Notes: a model not told the origin generated them from the sequence alone. A DNA stretch of 64,000 nucleotides from Prorocentrum cordatum (GCA_963575745.1 CAUYUJ010007224.1:511001-575000), one strand, 5' to 3'. Positions 52,531-63,387 are shown, counted from the first letter of the stretch. Program-made: numbers and translations.

Positions 52531-52633
52531 AGGCGCTGCCGGTGGGCTCCCCGAACGCGCCGCGGGAGCAGCTGGCGGCGCTGGCGGCGCGGCTCCGCGC
52601 CACGCCAGCCGAGGACCCTGATGGGGGAAGAGG
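52531..52633 (+). CDS. Candidate single exon, 103 bp
   Basis: A stretch of strongly coding-like GC-rich codons (PREQLAALAARLRATPAEDP) is bounded by CCTCCCAG at its left and AAGAG|GTACAG at its right, both acceptable splice sites (AG|G is favoured in dinoflagellates). No family is recognisable from 34 residues, and I see no matching exons nearby. It could be a captured exon or chance. Confidence 0.3.
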
Positions 52634-52639
52634 TACAGA

Positions 52640-52900
52640 TCACCGAGCGCGTTCCACTACTCGCAGAGTGCCTAATGACTCGCAAGCGTCCGACAAGAAA
52701 ACACACGTTTGCCTCGATGTAGTGGATCGCGGATCCCCCGCGGCGAGTCCACGCATTTTGCGAGCAGCTACTTTGGCGAGTCATGGAACGCGCTCGTCTA
52801 ACTTTCTGGCCCCCTGGGCCCAGGCGTGCTCGCGTCGCACAGGACAGCACGGCGGCAGGTTTGTGGCCTGCTGTGCCTGGGGTGCAGCTATAGCACCATA
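52640..52900. other. No gene recognised
   Basis: No feature beyond short open frames. Confidence 0.4.
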
Positions 52901-52904
52901 GCAT

Positions 52905-53165
52905 CACCACCCACCAAAGCACCCCAACCCAACCCCGAGGCCTCAATTGGACCTCCATTTCCAGTGAGGTAGGGGGGGGGGGGATCGGGGAAGATTGGGA
53001 AAAATGCCTGTGGAACCCGTGCCTCCCCCAAGCCGAAATTCGGGCCTTCGGGTTGTGTTGGGGTGGCTGTTGGCAGGCACTCAAGCAATTAGATGAGAAC
53101 TCGGCCCTGGGGAGGGGGTCGCGACTTCCAGGGGCCCCACACTGAACAGAACGGGTCGTCTGGGA
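52905..53165 (-). repeat. Dispersed repeat, copy 1, with a family S end
   Basis: Shared with 57405-57620: GTGGAACCCGT.CCTCCCCCAA, CCGAAATTCGGG, TGTGTTGGGGTGGCT, CAA.CAATTA.ATGA, GGGGAGGGGGTC, ACTTCCAGGGGCCCCACACTG and AACAGAA. The last part is the reverse of family S. Confidence 0.8.
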
Positions 53166-53379
53166 GTTCCCGTCGTGGGAAACAAGTTCAACATGTTGGT
53201 GGGGCCCCTTCTGGTCGTCGACGCCGTCGTAAACGTATCGCCATACAACGGATCCGCCGTCGAAGGGCTTATACTGCGGACCAGATACAACATTAATCAA
53301 CATGATAATCTACCACACAAGACATGCATTTGTAAACGCGCTACAGAAAGTAAAGTTGCAAACCCGCAACATATGGAAT

Positions 53380-54990
53380 GAACATGCCCACTACACAAGG
53401 AATCAAATTGCAAATCCGCCACAAAAAGGATCAACTTGCAAATCCGCCACAAAAGAAATCAATGTGTAATTCAACCCTGTACAGAAGGAATCCTGTTCAA
53501 ATCTTCTACACAAAGGGATCCTATCGAGTTTTTGTGCAGAAGGAATCCTATTGAAATCCTTTACAAAAAGGAATCCTATTGAAATCGGTGTTACAAAAAA
53601 AAGATTTTTATTGAAATCCCAGACAAAAAAGAATCCGAGTGAAATCGTGTACAAAAGCAGTTATATCGAAATCCTCTACAACTGGAATCCGAACGAAGTT
53701 CTTTACGCAAGGAATCCCATTGAAGCCTTCTACTGACAAGATTTTTATTGAAATCCTCTACAAAATCCGCAACGAGAGAAGTTCTATCGAAATCCTCTAC
53801 AAACGGAGTCTGCCAGTCTGCTTCATCAGAGTTCCAGCATAATTTCCTGTCCCACATAATTATATTGTGTGCTACAAAATTCTCCAACACAGAAAACAAT
53901 CGAACATTCTGGTTCCGCCTGTGAACCCCTTAGATGTTTATCACATTAGTTCCGCTGGCGTGCGCTGCCAGAAAGTATCAAGCGAAACATGTGTATGTAT
54001 GTATATATATATATATATATAGAACCCAGCGCAAACAACCAGAAACCACAGTTTCGCTTAATACTCTCTGAAGATGCACGCCAGCCGAAATCTCTGTATT
54101 TCCCGAGGGGGGCACAGGAGAAATTTGGTTTTGTTGATTTTAAATGTATGCTTTTTCACACAAAACAAACAAACAAGCAAAGAATTGCTGCCAACTTGGG
54201 CAAACGAGATTCTGGTAGATCCATGTCCAAAAAACGAATTGAAATCTTATCAAAAAAGGAATCCGAGTGAAATCTCCGACAACATGAATTCGATTGAAGT
54301 CTTTTTTACAAGGAATCCTATTGAATTCCTTTTTACCAAATGAATTCGATGGCAACCCCCGGCAAAAAGGAATCGTATTGAAACCCGTTACAACAGGAAT
54401 CCGATCGAAATTCTGTCCGAAAGGAAACGTACTGGAATCTTTTACATAAGGAATCCGAATGAAACCCTTTACGCCTTACATTGTGGCGAAATCGTCTACA
54501 CAAGGAATTTGATTGAAATCCCATTTGACAATGGAATCCGATTGAAATCCTCGACAAAAGGATTCCCATTGAAATCTTCTACCGAAGTAATTCGATTGAA
54601 ATCTTGTACAAAATGAGACGTATGGAGAATCCTTACAAAAGGAAGTATACTGAAATCCCCGACGAAAGGAATCATATTGGAATCCTGTACAAAAAGGACT
54701 ATGGTGGGGGCCCTGGTTAAGGAATACGACCAGAAGGTTGCAGACCCTGGAGGATTCCTTCTCTGATGAGGGCGGCGCTGATATCCATGGCCAAGCTCCG
54801 CGCTTGGACCTCCACCGGCCCATGGACCTTTGACTCTTTATCCAAAGGTTCTTTCTGCCCCCATAGTATCATTGAAATTTCCCACACAAGGAATTCGATT
54901 GAAGTCTTTCACAAAAAGGAGTTGTGTTGAGACCCTCCGCAAAAGGAGTTCTATTAACACCGTATTACAAAAGGGGCTCCATTGTATTTC
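53380..54990 (+). repeat. ~31-bp AT-rich minisatellite, GAAATCCTCTACAAAAGGAATCC type
   Basis: Dozens of degenerate units with the words GGAATCC.ATTGAAATC and TACAAAAGGA. It is markedly more AT-rich than the rest of the window. It is interrupted by unique sequence at about 53820-54190 (containing a TATATA run at 54001-54020) and 54700-54850. Ile/Glu/Lys/Asn-rich frames on plus and Phe/Arg/Asp-rich frames on minus are repeat-encoded. Confidence 0.9.
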
Positions 54991-55049
54991 ATCACGGCAG
55001 GTTTTTCCTTTCTTCCAAAATATGTTGCTCTTCCTTGGACGGAATATGG

Positions 55050-56690
55050 ATCGACCCCCCACAACAAAACTACTCCGCTGCCGCCGCCGCGACCCTTCTT
55101 TGGCCAAGGCGCTGGTGGTGGTGGATATGGTAGTGGATTCGGCCATCCTACCACCACCACCATTCACTTCTACGGGTGCTTTTATTCATGCTGCAGCTGA
55201 TGCCACCACGCCTCCACCACCACCAACAACCAAGACTACACCGCCACCACTTCCACCCGTTTTGGGCCAGGGTGATGGTGGCGGTGGTGATGCTGGCGGC
55301 GTTGGTGAAGGCGCTCCCAGCGCCACCACCATCGACACCTCCACATTCTACGAACGAGTACCTGTACGACTGCCGAACACCACCACTCACTCCTACAAGG
55401 GTTATCAGCAACGATGTTACACCACACCGCCACCGCCGCTACCCGTGTTGAGTCAGGAATGGAGACGGTGGCGGTTGTGCAAATCCTTCCAACACCACGA
55501 AGACCAACAGCTGTCGACACTGATGAAGCGGATGCAACAGCCGCCATCACAATTGCCTACACCGCCGCACATCCGACCCCACCACCACCACCACCAATAC
55601 CCCTCCCGAGTAAAGGAGGTGGTGGTGGTGGTTGTGGTGGTGGATGCGATCCCCTCCCACCACCACCAGCACCTCCATCGAGGAAAGTGGATGGCCAGCA
55701 GAAAGAGAGAAAGGGGGATGATGGTAAAACTGTGCAGTTGCGAAAGCTGTTGCAGTTGCAGCAACCACCACAAGTACATCAACCACCGCCACCATCCTGC
55801 CCAATCGTCACCGCCATTACCCTTTCTCGGCAAAGCATGGCGGCCGCAACGGTGTATGCGATGGTGGATGCGACGCCATCCTACCAACGCCAACACTCAA
55901 GTCCACGAGTACCTGCACTGACGGTGCAACTACCCGCCGCCACCATCGCCTCTATCACCGCAACCACCTCGCCATCACCACTACCCCGCTGCCACCACCA
56001 CCACCCTTTTTTGGTAAGAGGGTGGCGGCGGTGGTGAGGGTAATGGTTGTGGTGGTTTCGGTGCCCACAGTGCCACCATTACCAAGTTATATAGTACGTG
56101 TGCGGCTGGTTCAACCACCGCCGCCACCGCCATCACCTACGTCGCATCACCGAACGTTGTGCACATGTAGGATGGCAGTAGCGGCCGTGGTGGTGGTCGA
56201 CGCACCAGCGTCACGCCACCAGTTTCTGCGAATGCGTCCGCTGCTGTTGTCTGTGCCGCCACCACAACTTCCGCCACCACCAGAGCTCCCCCCTGCTCCC
56301 CTTCCTATCCCGCGGCCAACACTGCGTGTGGCAGGCGGTGACCGCGGTGGCGCTGGAGGCGATCCCCAATACCACTACCGCGACATTCGCCAACACCCGT
56401 TGATACGTCCACGGTTGTTTCCACCACTGATTTACATACTACACCAATTCCCCCGCACCCTTTCAAGGTCACTGGGGGCGGCACAACTGGTTGCGACGAT
56501 TGTGAGTGCGACCCCATCAGCATATTGTGGATAATCCTTCTGTTGTTGCTATCACCACCAACACATCCACCATCACCACCACCGCCAATACCTTTCCATC
56601 GCCATTGGGTAATGGGCGTGGCGGTGTTGGTGGGGCCTCCGCTTCTACCACCGCAACCGCCACAGCCAACACCTCATATGGTTTTCAGCA
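55050..56690 (+). repeat. Degenerate ~190-bp repeat with CCACCACC and GGTGGTGG arms
   Basis: Blocks begin with CCGCCACCACCN(CTACC)CGTG/TTTTGG, followed by GCAAGGGNGGTGGTGGTGG-type words and then a long A/C-rich stretch. Blocks start near 55075, 55250, 55430, 55590, 55800, 55975, 56100 and 56260. The Pro/His/Thr-rich frame 54830-55921 spans several blocks and is not taken as a gene. Confidence 0.6.
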
Positions 56691-56799
56691 AGCCGTAGTT
56701 CTTAAAGTTAAATGTCCACCAGGGGGGGGATCGAGGACCTCGTGGATCGTCTTGGAACGCCGGGTCGCCGAATAGGTATGACAAGACAACAAGGACAAT

Positions 56800-57245
56800 C
56801 AATGAGTGGGGGGGGAAGAGAGACAGAGAGAGAGAGAGACAGAGAGAGAGAGAGAGGGAGCGATCACAAGGATGAGGAGGAGGACGACGACGCCGAGGAG
56901 GAGCGGGGGGGGGGGGAGGACGAGGGAGCGGAGGGGGAAAAGGGGGAGGAGGAGGCTGAGGAAGAGGAGGAAGGGAGTAAATCTGGCGATGCGGGGAACA
57001 CAGAAGAGGAGGGAGAGAAAAGGCGAGGATGGCTGCAGGGGGAGGATGGGGAGAGGGCCGAAGAAGTGCACGAGGAGAAGGAAGAGGAAATGATGAGGAT
57101 GAGGAGGAGCATATTTAGCGGCAAGAGGAGTAAGAGGAGCATGGTGAATCGGACGAGGAGCAGCAGCGGGAAGAGAAGAATGGAGAGATGAATAAGGACG
57201 CGGGTGGCGAGGAGGAGGGGGCGAGGATCGAGGAGGCCCCCGTTT
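56800..57245. repeat. GA and GAG purine-rich microsatellite
   Basis: AGAGAGAG (56818-56858), then GAGGAGGA and GGGGAGGA with increasing irregularity to about 57240. Confidence 0.9.
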
Positions 57246-57404
57246 CCTCGTCAGTAGCATGCGTGTGCGCATGCTTGCGATTATGCCATGCTTATGTGAA
57301 CGCGTATGGAGAGCCACATGCTGTACATATCCATCGATGCTAAAAGGCCAAACGTTTCTTAGTCATCTGAAGTGTCATTTTGATACGGCTTGTGCGACCG
57401 AGGG

Positions 57405-57620
57405 AACTCCAAGAACACCCTGGCCTCCCATTGCCAGGGGGGGCGGGCCGGGGAATATTGAACAAATATGTGTGGAACCCGTACCTCCCCCAAACCGAAA
57501 TTCGGGTCTTCGGACTGTGTTGGGGTGGCTTGGTAGGTTGTCAAACAATTAAATGAAAAACCGGCTTGGGGGAGGGGTCACCACTTTCAGGGGCCCCACA
57601 CTGAACAGAATTCTGAACAT
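57405..57620 (-). repeat. Dispersed repeat, copy 2, with a family S end
   Basis: Second copy of the 52905-53165 repeat (same anchors), ending in GACATCGCATGTCTGG-type family S words at about 57614-57630, immediately before the TFIIS/CCCH ORF. Confidence 0.8.
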
Positions 57621-57623
57621 CGC

Positions 57624-59104
57624 ATGTCTGGGTCCGTCGTGTCCTCCGTTTTGGGCCTCATGGGGGGCCCTCGTCGCCACGGGTGGATTCGCTTCGAAAT
57701 TTTAATCAGAACGCCGCACCCAGGGAAAGGTCTGAGGAGTAGCATTCATCATCGGTACCTCCTTGGTGTCCCCAAGGACGCAGGCGCCGTGTGCGAGATC
57801 CTGGAGGCGCTCTCCGCCGTGCCCGCGACGGTGGCGCTGCTGAGGGCGACGCAGCTGGGCCTGCTCACCCAGCCCCTGAAGGACCACGCCGACAGGCAGG
57901 TCCGGTCCGCGGCCAGGAGGCTCCGCCGCGGCTGGAAAGACATCGTCAGCGAGGCGAGGGAGAAGTCCGCGGGGGGGTCCAAGGCCAGCACGGCCAGCAC
58001 CTCCAGGCGCCAGGCGTTGGGGTCGCCCAGGCGGGGCGCGACCGGCGGCGCCTGCGGCGACAGCGCGTCTGCAGTGGACGCGCTGTCCCCCGTCTCCCGT
58101 GCGGGAGCGGCATGGTCCCGCATCCGCACGCCGTCGCCGGAGGCCTGCGCGCCAGCGCCGCACGCGCCGCCGGCGTGGCGGCTGGGTGCGCTGGCCGAGA
58201 TGCCGCCGCAGTGGGCTCCGCAGTTTGCGGCGGAGCCCGCCACGCTGCCACGGCCGGCGGCGCCGCTCCTGGCCACTGCAGTGCCGCTTGGCGGGGCGCC
58301 CGCCAGGGAAGCGAGGCCCGCCATGACGAGGCCAGAGTGCGCGCCGCCAGATGGCAGCAGCGTGCCGAAGAGCTGCAGAGCCGCCCTGTCTGGCGCAGCA
58401 GTGCCGAGCCAGCACGTCACAGTGCGGGTGCGCGCACCGCCCGGGCTCAGCCGCGGCTGGCGCACGCCGGACCCGTCGCCGACGCGGATTGGTGCAGCGA
58501 TGCCGAGCCAGCTCGTCAGCGTGCGGGTTCGCGCCCCGCCCGGGCTGAGCCGCGGCTGGCGCACCCCAGATCCGTCGCCGACGCCGACGTCGCCGACACC
58601 GACGCGGACGTCCAACGGCCTGCTAAACTGCGCTACGTCCGCCTGGAAGGTGATGGACCTGCCCGACGGCCTCGACGACCGCGCGCGCGGCAGCCCGTCT
58701 GCCCTCGGTCAGCGTGAACGCGCAGCGGACACCGCCTGCGCCAGCACTGCCCCGCGGGACCGGGGCCGCGCTGCCGTGTGCCTCCAGCTCGAGCCGCGCA
58801 TCGACGACCGCGTGCTGGTGGAGGCCAGCACCCCCAGGGGCCACGACCACCAGGACGCCCGCAGGGCGCCCGTGCGGGGCGCGGCCAGCGGCGCCTGCGG
58901 CGACAGCGCGTCCGCCGCGCACGCGCTGTCCTCTGTGGCCATGGCCGGGGCGTCCCCTGTCGCGGCATGGACCCGCATCCGCACGCCGTCGCCGGAGGGC
59001 CGCCTGTCGTCAGCGCCCCACGCGCCGCCAGCATGGCAGTGGGGCGCGCTGGCCGAGAAGCCGCCACAGTGGATGCCGTTCCGGCAGCCCGCGGCGGAGC
59101 CCGC

Positions 59105-59137
<33 letters not shown>

Positions 59138-59408
59138 CGTGGGCACCGCAGCGCCGCCCGGCCAGGGCCCCGTTAGGAAGGCCAACTTCGCCGCGGCGAG
59201 GCAGGAGACCGCGCCGCCGGACGGCGTGGGCGTCCCGAGGAGCAGCAGGGCGGTGCTGAGCGTCGGCTCCGTGGGCCACCCCTACGCGTGCCAGGCGCCC
59301 TGCAAGTACGTGCGCAAGGCGCGCGGGTGCAAGGACGGAGCGGCCTGCGACCGCTGCCACGCCTGTTTTCCAGCCGCTGCGAGGCAGGCTGGGCGGCGAC
59401 CACCATGA
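57624..59408 (+). CDS. TFIIS N-terminal (LW-type) domain protein with C-terminal CCCH zinc finger
   Basis: A 594-residue uninterrupted frame. Residues ~54-115 fit the TFIIS N-terminal helical bundle: AVCEILEALSAVPATVALLR, GLLTQPLKDHADRQVRSAAR and RLRRGWKDIV, with the conserved late Trp. This bundle is found in transcription elongation factors and other chromatin-associated proteins. A low-complexity Ala/Pro/Arg middle holds two in-frame duplications (see findings). Residues 560-579 (CKYVRKARGCKDGAACDRCH) form a C-x8-C-x5-C-x3-H finger, a type that usually binds RNA, and the stop follows 15 residues later. The start is uncertain. The first 53 residues overlap a repeat and look non-coding, and an AG|G acceptor at 57782-57783 may be the true exon start. 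A nuclear RNA- or transcription-linked role is likely. Confidence 0.65.
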
Positions 59409-59514
59409 AGCCATGTCTGCCCCCCCCCCCTGGCGACCGCGTTGCGTCGTGGAGCCAGCAGGTATCGGCCATCGGTCCGCCTGTGGGGAGGGCAGGGGGC
59501 CCAGACATGCTCGA

Positions 59515-59665
59515 ATCGTGAAGAGATCACCGCGAAAAATGTTCGACCGTTTGCGGCCTCCATGGGGCCCTCGCCTGGCCCTGGGACCGTCCAGAAACGG
59601 AACGGATGAGAAGCGGGTGCTGGGAAAGGGATCGAGACTTCTGGTGGAACCGCAGTGAAAACCTC
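59515..59665 (-). repeat. Family S short interspersed repeat, minus orientation
   Basis: Read in reverse: CCACCAGAAGTCTCGATCCC, TTTCCCAGCACCCGC, TTCTCATCCG, GGACGGTCCCAGGGCC and GGCGAGGGCCCC. It follows the ORF's stop by about 110 bases. Confidence 0.7.
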
Positions 59666-60685
59666 GGAACCTCGCATGGATGGGAGGTCAGCATAGCATG
59701 GAGAGGGTGTAGGGGAAGGGCGGCTGCCGAATCAGCCCGCCAGTCTGGAAGGCTAGGGTGTGTGCTTCCTGGGACAGGTGCGACGCGCACCCGCACCAGG
59801 AGCCGACCTTCCACCCCACGGCCCAACGCCGCACTTCCCTGGGCACGCTGGCATTGGCTCTCGACCTTCCTGCCCCCCCTTGCGCTCGTCGCACCAGGCC
59901 AACCGTGTTTTCCGCGTTGGCACGGGCGCCGCAGTCGGCGCGGGTCGTCGGGGCCCACCGAGAGAGGCCTGCAGCATTCTCTGGCTGCCCGGCGCCAAGC
60001 CACCCCTTCCCTTCTCTCCCCTCCTCTCCTCCCCTCCCTCGCGGGCCAGGCACGTGCAGATTTGCACGGCGGGCGCGCGCAGCCCTCTATAGTAGAGTGC
60101 CCGCGACGGCTCCGGCGCCATCCGCCTGGGGCCCCGGACTACAGCCGGGCAGTTTCACCGTTGTCGACGGAGTTCTCTCGGATTCGACCTGCAGGTCATC
60201 TTGTGCCCGTCGGTGTGCCTCCCTCTGCTCTCCATCCTCTTCCTCCCCCTCCCCATCGATCATCACCCTTTGCAGCCATGTGCGCGAGGGGTACGCTCCA
60301 TGTGGGCGCTGTTGATGGGAAGCTTCTGCGGCGGAACCGCGCCTTCTCGACCCCCTGCAGAGGAAGGACAGAGGAGGGCCGGTTCGGCCCGACTTGGCAC
60401 GTGGCGTCGCCCTCTGAAGACCCACGCCGACACGCATGACAGAAGACACCCGACGCTGAACATTTAGGCTCGTGCCGTTGGCGATGTGCTTGTCGTGGCC
60501 GGCTGGCGAGCATTGCACCTCGACGGCCTCACGCCAGCCCGCCGACCCCCAGAAGTGGAGATGTGCAGCTTCTGCCCTGCTGCTTTCGCGTGTGCTCTTT
60601 GATGTCTCGGGCCGTGCTGCCTGCGCAGACACCTTGCCGACTTGTCCTCCCCTCCCCCGGGGCTCGTGGACCTCGGCGGCGGCCT
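59666..60685. other. No gene recognised
   Basis: Ordinary to GC-rich composition, with overlapping frames on both strands (59606-60439 and 59758-60315 plus, 60087-60947 minus). No domain or exon pair is supportable. Confidence 0.4.
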
Positions 60686-60689
60686 CTCT

Positions 60690-60960
60690 GTGGAAGCCGC
60701 TCCCGTGCTCCCGGGAACGCCCTCGGGAGCCTTCTCGGGGGCTTCTTCGGGGGCATGTGCTGGGCGTCCTGGCGGCCGTCCTGTCGGAGAGGGCTCCCGG
60801 ACCCCCTCTCGGATCTCTCTCGCCCCTCCTGGGGACTTCCTGAGGGCCTCTCGGGCAGTTCTGTTGGGATCCCCTCAGGCCATTGCATGGCCCTCTTGGT
60901 GGCCTCTTCGCTCGTGTCAGGACAGTCTTGGTGGCTTCCCGGGCCACCTCGGAATGTCAG
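60690..60960 (+). repeat. Weak family L tract
   Basis: CTCGGGGGCTTCTTCGGGGG, CCTCTTGGTGGCCTCTTCG and GTCTTGGTGGC words, more diverged than the other tracts. Confidence 0.45.
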
Positions 60961-61953
60961 AACCCAGAAAAGGCGGGCATGCAACAATCTGTCAAAAACA
61001 GATGGGAGATTCATGATTGCGCTTTCTGATGCCGCATCGTGGGTCCTCCTGGGGCCCGGCTCGGGCGTCTTCGGGGCTGTTATGAGGCCGGAATGTTCTG
61101 AGGCCTGTGCGGCGCGTTGGAGCCCTTCGCAACCCATCGCAAAGGGTTCCTCAAGCATCTGGCACGCCGCGGAGGACGTCTTCTGAGGCTCCGAGGCCCT
61201 CTGCAGGCTCGCTGGGGACACGAAGTGTCGCGCGGACCCTCTGTCTCCCGGCAAGCGGGGGTAGGCGGATTGAGGCTTTTGGCTGGCGAGTCTTTTGAAT
61301 TATCGTGCTTAGGCCGGCCGCACGACTACGTGTGGTACGTTTTCAAGAGTGGTCCCTCTTTTCTTTTAGGCTCCGGCAAGTTTACCTGCACGGATGGGGG
61401 GCGGGCTGAACCTGAAGCAAGCCGCAAACGACGTGCACGTGCAGAAATCACTCAAGGCGCGAGGCACTAAGGCACTTGCACGCTAGCATTCGGTGGAAGA
61501 GGGGCGCGGGGGGGGGGGGTGCGAACGCCGTTCACGTAAATTTGCTTGAACCTAAAAAAACACGCTCCTGGGGGCCCATGGTCCTCGGGGCCTGGAGGAC
61601 TCCGAATCGCCGAACGATCGGTCCGAGATTTCCGAGATGGTTCCAAGACGACCTAGGAAGCTTTCGAGACGCCGCAAGAGACCTCCAAGACCCAGAACCA
61701 ACTTAAGGTGTTTTCCTCAGGGCGTTTCGTTGGAGGGTTTACCTGGTGATCGACAACTTCCTCTCACCATAATCTCCTCAAAGGGGGGCTGGCGGGAGGC
61801 GTCTCCCATGCTCATGGTGGGCGGCAGCTCGGATTTGTTACGACCCCTCCTTCGATCGATCATCGATCATCGAACTGCGCCCCTCGAGCACACGTGGGAA
61901 GGGATGATTTGGTATCGCTGTTTACAGGCGTGCGTCCACGAATCCTGCAGCTT
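60961..61953. other. No gene recognised
   Basis: No domain is seen. A poly-G run lies at about 61509-61520. Confidence 0.4.
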
Positions 61954-62020
61954 GGCATCGCTCGGACGTGTGCATTTTTTCGGCGAGGACCATCGAGGAG
62001 CATCCTAGATCATCGAGCAA
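61954..62020. repeat. Dispersed repeat shared with 43067-43135
   Basis: TCGCTCGGACG, TGTGCATTTTTTCGGCGAGG and ATCGAGGAGCATCCTAG match the earlier copy. Weaker similarity continues into GGGACGTCAGAGCGACGGC. Confidence 0.65.
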
Positions 62021-62430
62021 ACAAGAAACACACGAGACCGAAAAAGGCGTGGTGAAGGGACGTCAGAGCGACGGCAAGAAAGGAGTGCGCTTGTAGGCGG
62101 AGCGCCGTTCGCGGCAGCGTCTGATGCGGTGGGTCGCTCGCCGAGGGGCGGGGGCCACCCGGGAGTCCTTGGTGCAAGGGCTGCCAGACCAGGCGGAGCG
62201 TGCGAGGCCCGTGCCTCCGTTCTGGCGGGGCCGGCCCGTCCGAACAAACCTCCTCGTGCAGCAGCTCGCGAGAAAGGAGGGCACGTGAGCACCAATCTCA
62301 TCCAGCACTTGAGGACCCCCCACCTTCCGGTGAAACGATGACGCATTTAGCACCTGGAAGCGTTATCCCAGCACCCTTGCATGTGGCCTTTGCTCAGCAC
62401 CCCTCTGGCCCCCAGCAACCTTCGAAAGTG
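62021..62430. other. No gene recognised
   Basis: Open frames on both strands without a recognisable domain. Confidence 0.4.
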
Positions 62431-62434
62431 GCGA

Positions 62435-62570
62435 GGAGGAGGAAGAGGAGGAGGAGGAGGAGGAGGGAGGGGAGGAGGGGGAGGAGGAGGAGGAGGAGGA
62501 GGAGGAGGAGGAGGAGGAGGAGAAGGAGTAGGAGGTAGGAGGGAGGAGGAGGAGGAGGATGAGTGCGACC
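62435..62570. repeat. GAG/GGA triplet microsatellite
   Basis: GAGGAGGAGG array with one GGGAGGGG interruption. Confidence 0.95.
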
Positions 62571-62639
62571 AGAACTAGTGTCAACTATTTCCACCAGTAA
62601 GCTGCGGACGGGAATTAATAATACTCAAGCAGCTTTCTG

Positions 62640-62664
62640 AGTACGTATTACTACTACTACTACA

Positions 62665-62709
<45 letters not shown>

Positions 62710-62812
62710 GTTACTACTGCTAGTACTACGATTATCAATAACAAAAACAATTATATTAACATGTTGTACTACCATTACTACGACAACAACAACAACTACT
62801 ACATTGCCGTGA
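62640..62812. repeat. TAC/ACT triplet microsatellite, first block
   Basis: TACTACTAC to about 62725, followed by decayed TAC and ACAACAAC words. Confidence 0.9.
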
Positions 62813-62819
62813 CAAAAGT

Positions 62820-63070
62820 ATTATGCGGTCTTCATTCAACATGACTCAAGACTGGCGGAGTAAACGGAGTGGGCGGAGTAGAAATTACTCCGCGTGGACA
62901 CGCATCCCGTCCCGTTTTTCATACAGGAATGGGCGGAGTAATTTCCGATCCTGTTTTGAGATAGCAATGTTATTAATTAGAGGTAGACGAATTACTCCGC
63001 GGGATCGCGGACGACGCATGTCAATGTTAGGAATCTTCAGAGGGATAGGAGATTCCACCATATCATAAAA
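62820..63070. repeat. Non-triplet island with GCGGAGTA inverted repeats
   Basis: A 250-base island between the two TAC blocks. GCGGAGTA and TACTCCGC form an 8-bp hairpin (62873-62893), and the words GGGCGGAGTAATTTCC and GAATTACTCCGCGGGATCG repeat the same arms further on. It looks like a small insertion into the microsatellite. Confidence 0.6.
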
Positions 63071-63094
63071 CCGCATAATCTTTTGTCACGGCGG

Positions 63095-63125
63095 TGTACT
63101 ACTACTACTATTACTACTACTGCTG

Positions 63126-63159
<34 letters not shown>

Positions 63160-63227
63160 GACTACTACTAGTATTGCTACTGCCACAGCTAGTATTGTTT
63201 GTTCTTCTACTACTACTACTACTACTA

Positions 63228-63288
<61 letters not shown>

Positions 63289-63300
63289 CATTACTACCAT

Positions 63301-63342
<42 letters not shown>

Positions 63343-63345
63343 GAT

Positions 63346-63387
<42 letters not shown>

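Noticed and set aside
54830-55921. 363-residue Pro/His/Thr-rich ORF as a structural protein
   Set aside because: It runs across several diverged blocks of a CCACCACC/GGTGGTGG repeat, and the frame changes between blocks.
59606-60947. Long overlapping ORFs on both strands downstream of the TFIIS/CCCH gene
   Set aside because: No domain, no support from paralogy, and both strands are open together, as expected of GC-rich DNA.
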